Assembly (NCBI GenBank): GCA_000442125.1
Contig: KE546968.1
Coordinates: 1,583,795 to 1,647,794, forward strand
Source of the DNA: Opeltia flavorubescens
Taxonomy: Eukaryota > Ascomycota > Lecanoromycetes > Teloschistales > Teloschistaceae
Direction of reading: 5' to 3'
Length of the DNA: 64,000 bases
Shown here piece by piece: positions 61,811-64,000 of this stretch. The translations under genes and the position numbers were made by a program. Position 1 is the first letter of the stretch; the number at the start of each line of letters is the position of its first letter. The notes beneath the pieces are model-generated. The model did not search any database. It was given only the letters and a program-made list of their open reading frames with translations, and was not told the DNA's origin.

Positions 61811-62227
61811 AGTTGAGTATTGTTATCTGAGAGCAACAGTAAGACCACAAGTCTCATGGGTGGAGCACGACCACGATTCGATTCTTGTATATAGACTTTG
61901 TGGGACTAATTCCGAAATCGATTAGCGTTCTTGGTGCTTGCCGAAGTTCACCCGTCGCTAAGCTTTGTTTAGCATTTTCGTGCATCAGAAGTCCATAGAG
62001 CAGGCAGGAGTGCCCTTGCATTGCATATTGCACTAGTTAAAGTTGTGTTCTATTTATAGTCTACATGTGGAAATAACTTCCCCTGTTGAAGTCGATAACG
62101 TTCGGTATCACAACACTCTTCTGCCTAGAAGAGGACGATGTCAAAGTGCGCATAATTATCTTCTTGGACTCTGACGACTACCACCACCGCTAGCACTTCA
62201 CGTCCAGTCTCTTGTTGATACGGATGA

Positions 62228-63320
62228 TCAACCGCCAAGCTTCTCCGCCTGCCCTTGCACCAACACTGCCCTAGCTTTCTTCATACTCCAATTCTTTCCC
62301 ACAATGAACCCGGGATGTAATGCTGTCAATGCAATGGATGCGATGGAGACCATGGCGCCCTCGAGGACCATGAATGTGACCTCGTCATTCGCCAGTGAGC
62401 CATCGAAACCACCTTGGAGTTCTGCGACGCGGAAGCAGGAGCGGATGTAGATTGTTAGAGTTGCAGTTGCGAGAGCTAAGGAGAGGAGATGATGTTAGCT
62501 TTGTCGTCTATTTCTCTTCGTGTTCCAGAAGGTAGAATTCACATACCTCCGATGAAAGCGTAGAATTTCGCCACAGAGCAATTCCCCAACCGCGTTTGCA
62601 AGACTTGCCTATTCACACTTCCATCCTTCTGCTTCGCCATGACGCTCCAAGCGAAGTCCGCGCACAACACCGCAAAAACCGTCAGACTGACAACTTGAAA
62701 ACTCAATCCTGCAATCATGATATTGATCCCGGTTTGCTCCAGATCATGTGTGTCTGCCGTGTCTGCCAGAGCACCGCCAATGGCTTGGAGAACGAGAGAA
62801 AAAACATCACAGCAGATGAAGATGATGGTGTAAGTTCGTGGTTTGAAGCGGGCAATGGGTTCGCCGTAAACGAGGATGATGCGGGAGAGGCAGAGGTAGA
62901 TGGCGGCCGTTAGGAAGCAGGGAGCTATGGTGAGGACGACGATGTACCTGTAGTTTCTTGTTACTCCGTTTCTTTCTGTCAACAAGGAGAAGGGAGAGTG
63001 GAGGCACACATTAAGAAGGGGTCACTTTTGAAAGGACTATCATGCATCTGAACCCTGGCGACGTATCCTATTACCTCCAATACTAATCCTCCGAATATTG
63101 AACCGAAGAAAGACCAGGTGCGCCATTTTACACCAAAACCTATCTGAAGGAGGAGGAGAATGGAGAATAGGGAGAGGTATACGAGATTTCCTGCTAGGGA
63201 CGGGATGTAATCCACTGAAGCAAGAGTAAGGGGGCAGGTGGAGAGAGTGCAGAGGTCTGTATTGTTGAGTAGGGTTTGATTGAAGTTTGGAGGAAGAGAG
63301 GCGATCTCGTCGGCGGACAT
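62228..63320 (-). CDS. RTA1-family seven-helix membrane protein (lipid-translocating exporter family)
   Basis: The exons (transcript order) are 63320-63010, 62956-62547 and 62475-62228, giving 322 residues. Both introns are GT-AG with matching phase, and the first acceptor (ACAAG) was chosen because it restores [14 protein letters not shown]. Seven hydrophobic helices are present. Family marks are [12 protein letters not shown] before helix 3, [67 protein letters not shown] and a final [11 protein letters not shown]1-like proteins (Rta1, Rsb1, Pug1, Yer185w) sit in the plasma membrane and affect tolerance to aminocholesterol drugs, sphingoid bases or porphyrins. The substrate here is unknown. 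The acidic extracellular N-terminus with NQT and NNT sequons is normal for the family. Confidence 0.93.
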
Positions 63321-64000
63321 GATGTTCGAGAAAGCGAGACCACAGTAGTGGAAGGGGGGATCTTGACGTAGAGATATGGATGGAGAAAAGAGACAAAAAA
63401 TTAGGGGGTAACCTCGCTTGAGAATATGCGAGAAAATATATATCGAAGCGCAAAGTGGAAAGGACGAAGAGAAACTAAAGAATTTGAGGTTGACTGTTGA
63501 TGACTGAATTGATGTCGGATAAAAAAGAAACAAGGCATCCGTCGATATGTATACTCCATGAAAGGCAATGACTCAGTTACACCGTATACATGAGCCTCAT
63601 GAAAAAGGGTCGGCCTTGTAGGCATGGCCATGTTCCATTGACCAATGGTGATGTTCAAGATCCGACGTGGCCAATGGTACCTTGCTTACCTTATCGGACC
63701 GCTGCTGGCCGTCGATGAAACGATACATGATCCTGCTACAAATAACGGCATGAGAGGGTACGTCCCCTGTTTTGTGAGAGAGTCGTAAGCTCAGAGGACG
63801 TAAGCCTTGAGTGGTATGGCTTAAAATATCGTGAGATTGGTAGGCTTGTTACCGTGACATGCAAGATCAAGCGACGTACGATCCAGCCAATTATATATCA
63901 GACTAAACGAAGCTCCACTAACCTGTTTAGGAACGCTAAAGCAGTGCTGACTTACGAAGCGACCACTCACAACTCAGCCCCAGCCCCATTAAAATCTTAC
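63321..64000. promoter_or_regulatory. upstream region of the RTA1-family gene
   Basis: No gene is supported. For the leftward gene, a TATATATT-like element lies at 63436-63443, about 115 bases upstream of the start. CCAAT boxes are at 63642-63646 and 63671-63675, about 320-355 bases upstream, the first inside a near-palindrome CCATTGACCAATGG. Binding by TBP or the CCAAT complex is inferred. The last ~250 bases hold nothing recognisable. Confidence 0.35.

Larger units (their letters stand above)
28360..62227. other. 34-kb gene desert filled with eroded gene pieces
   Basis: No frame in this interval reaches 180 codons with a start, and none encodes an intact known protein, although genes are dense on both sides. 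By eye its GC is moderately lower than in the flanking genes. CpG dinucleotides remain common and TpA is not extreme, which argues against heavy repeat-induced point mutation. Several minus-strand pieces keep family motifs (DEDDh exonuclease-like, SNF2 ATPase-like) or matched splice sites, but carry internal stops. They are listed separately. No terminal repeats, target-site duplications, tRNAs or CRISPR-like arrays were found. It could be an old cluster of duplicated genes that decayed, or an accessory or pericentromeric segment. Confidence 0.6.

Noticed and set aside
28360-62227. Heavily RIP-mutated transposon block
   Set aside because: CpG remains common, TpA is not extreme, and no terminal repeats or mobile-element proteins were recognised. 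A RIP index computed in windows would decide.
28360-62227. Regional centromere
   Set aside because: A gene-free interval of this size would suit some fungi, but nothing in the sequence shows it. CENP-A ChIP would be needed.

Overview
This 64-kb window comes from a filamentous ascomycete (Pezizomycotina). Its genes have mostly short introns (47-60 bp, with one of 81 bp and rare ones near 200 bp), with GTRNGT-type donors and CTRAC-like branch sites. Its proteins are fungal types: RTA1, fungal rhodopsin-domain, CSC1/PHM7 and Iml1. A loculoascomycete-like genome is possible, but the sequence does not settle the class. Four isolated N calls lie at 1125, 25121, 36825 and 46435.

The left part (1-28.4 kb) is ordinary gene-dense euchromatin. 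In order it holds: the 3' part of a CSC1/PHM7-type osmosensitive cation channel (+); MCM6, a subunit of the replicative helicase (-), with a tandem MluI cell-cycle box just upstream; a Uls1-like SNF2/RING translocase whose N-terminus alternates SUMO-interacting and SUMO-acceptor motifs (-); a 3.4-kb spacer with a diverged ~250-bp tandem repeat; a vacuolar-type Ca2+/H+ exchanger (-); IML1, the GATOR1/SEACIT subunit (+); a secreted type-B carboxylesterase (+); and a fungal rhodopsin-domain membrane protein (+). I rebuilt the exons by matching splice sites, phase and family conservation.

The middle (28.4-62.2 kb) is about 34 kb without one intact gene I can defend. It is not empty. Scattered mainly on the minus strand are eroded pieces of at least two families. 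One is a DEDDh 3'-5' exonuclease-like family (Gfd2/YDR514C type), with pieces near 31, 36, 47.3 and 47.6-48.2 kb. The other is SNF2-type ATPases, clearest at 40.1-41.3 kb, with weaker pieces near 29.3, 45.0, 49.3 and 51.7 kb. Other coding-like pieces with good splice sites are unassigned. CpG survives and there is no extreme TpA bias, so this looks like old gene decay rather than a freshly RIP-mutated transposon block.

The right edge (62.2-63.3 kb) returns to a normal gene, an RTA1-family seven-helix membrane protein (-), followed by its promoter region. The intact genes serve separate housekeeping or membrane functions. No operon-like pathway links them. The most unusual content is the relic-filled desert, the SIM/SUMO-acceptor array and the 250-bp repeat array.
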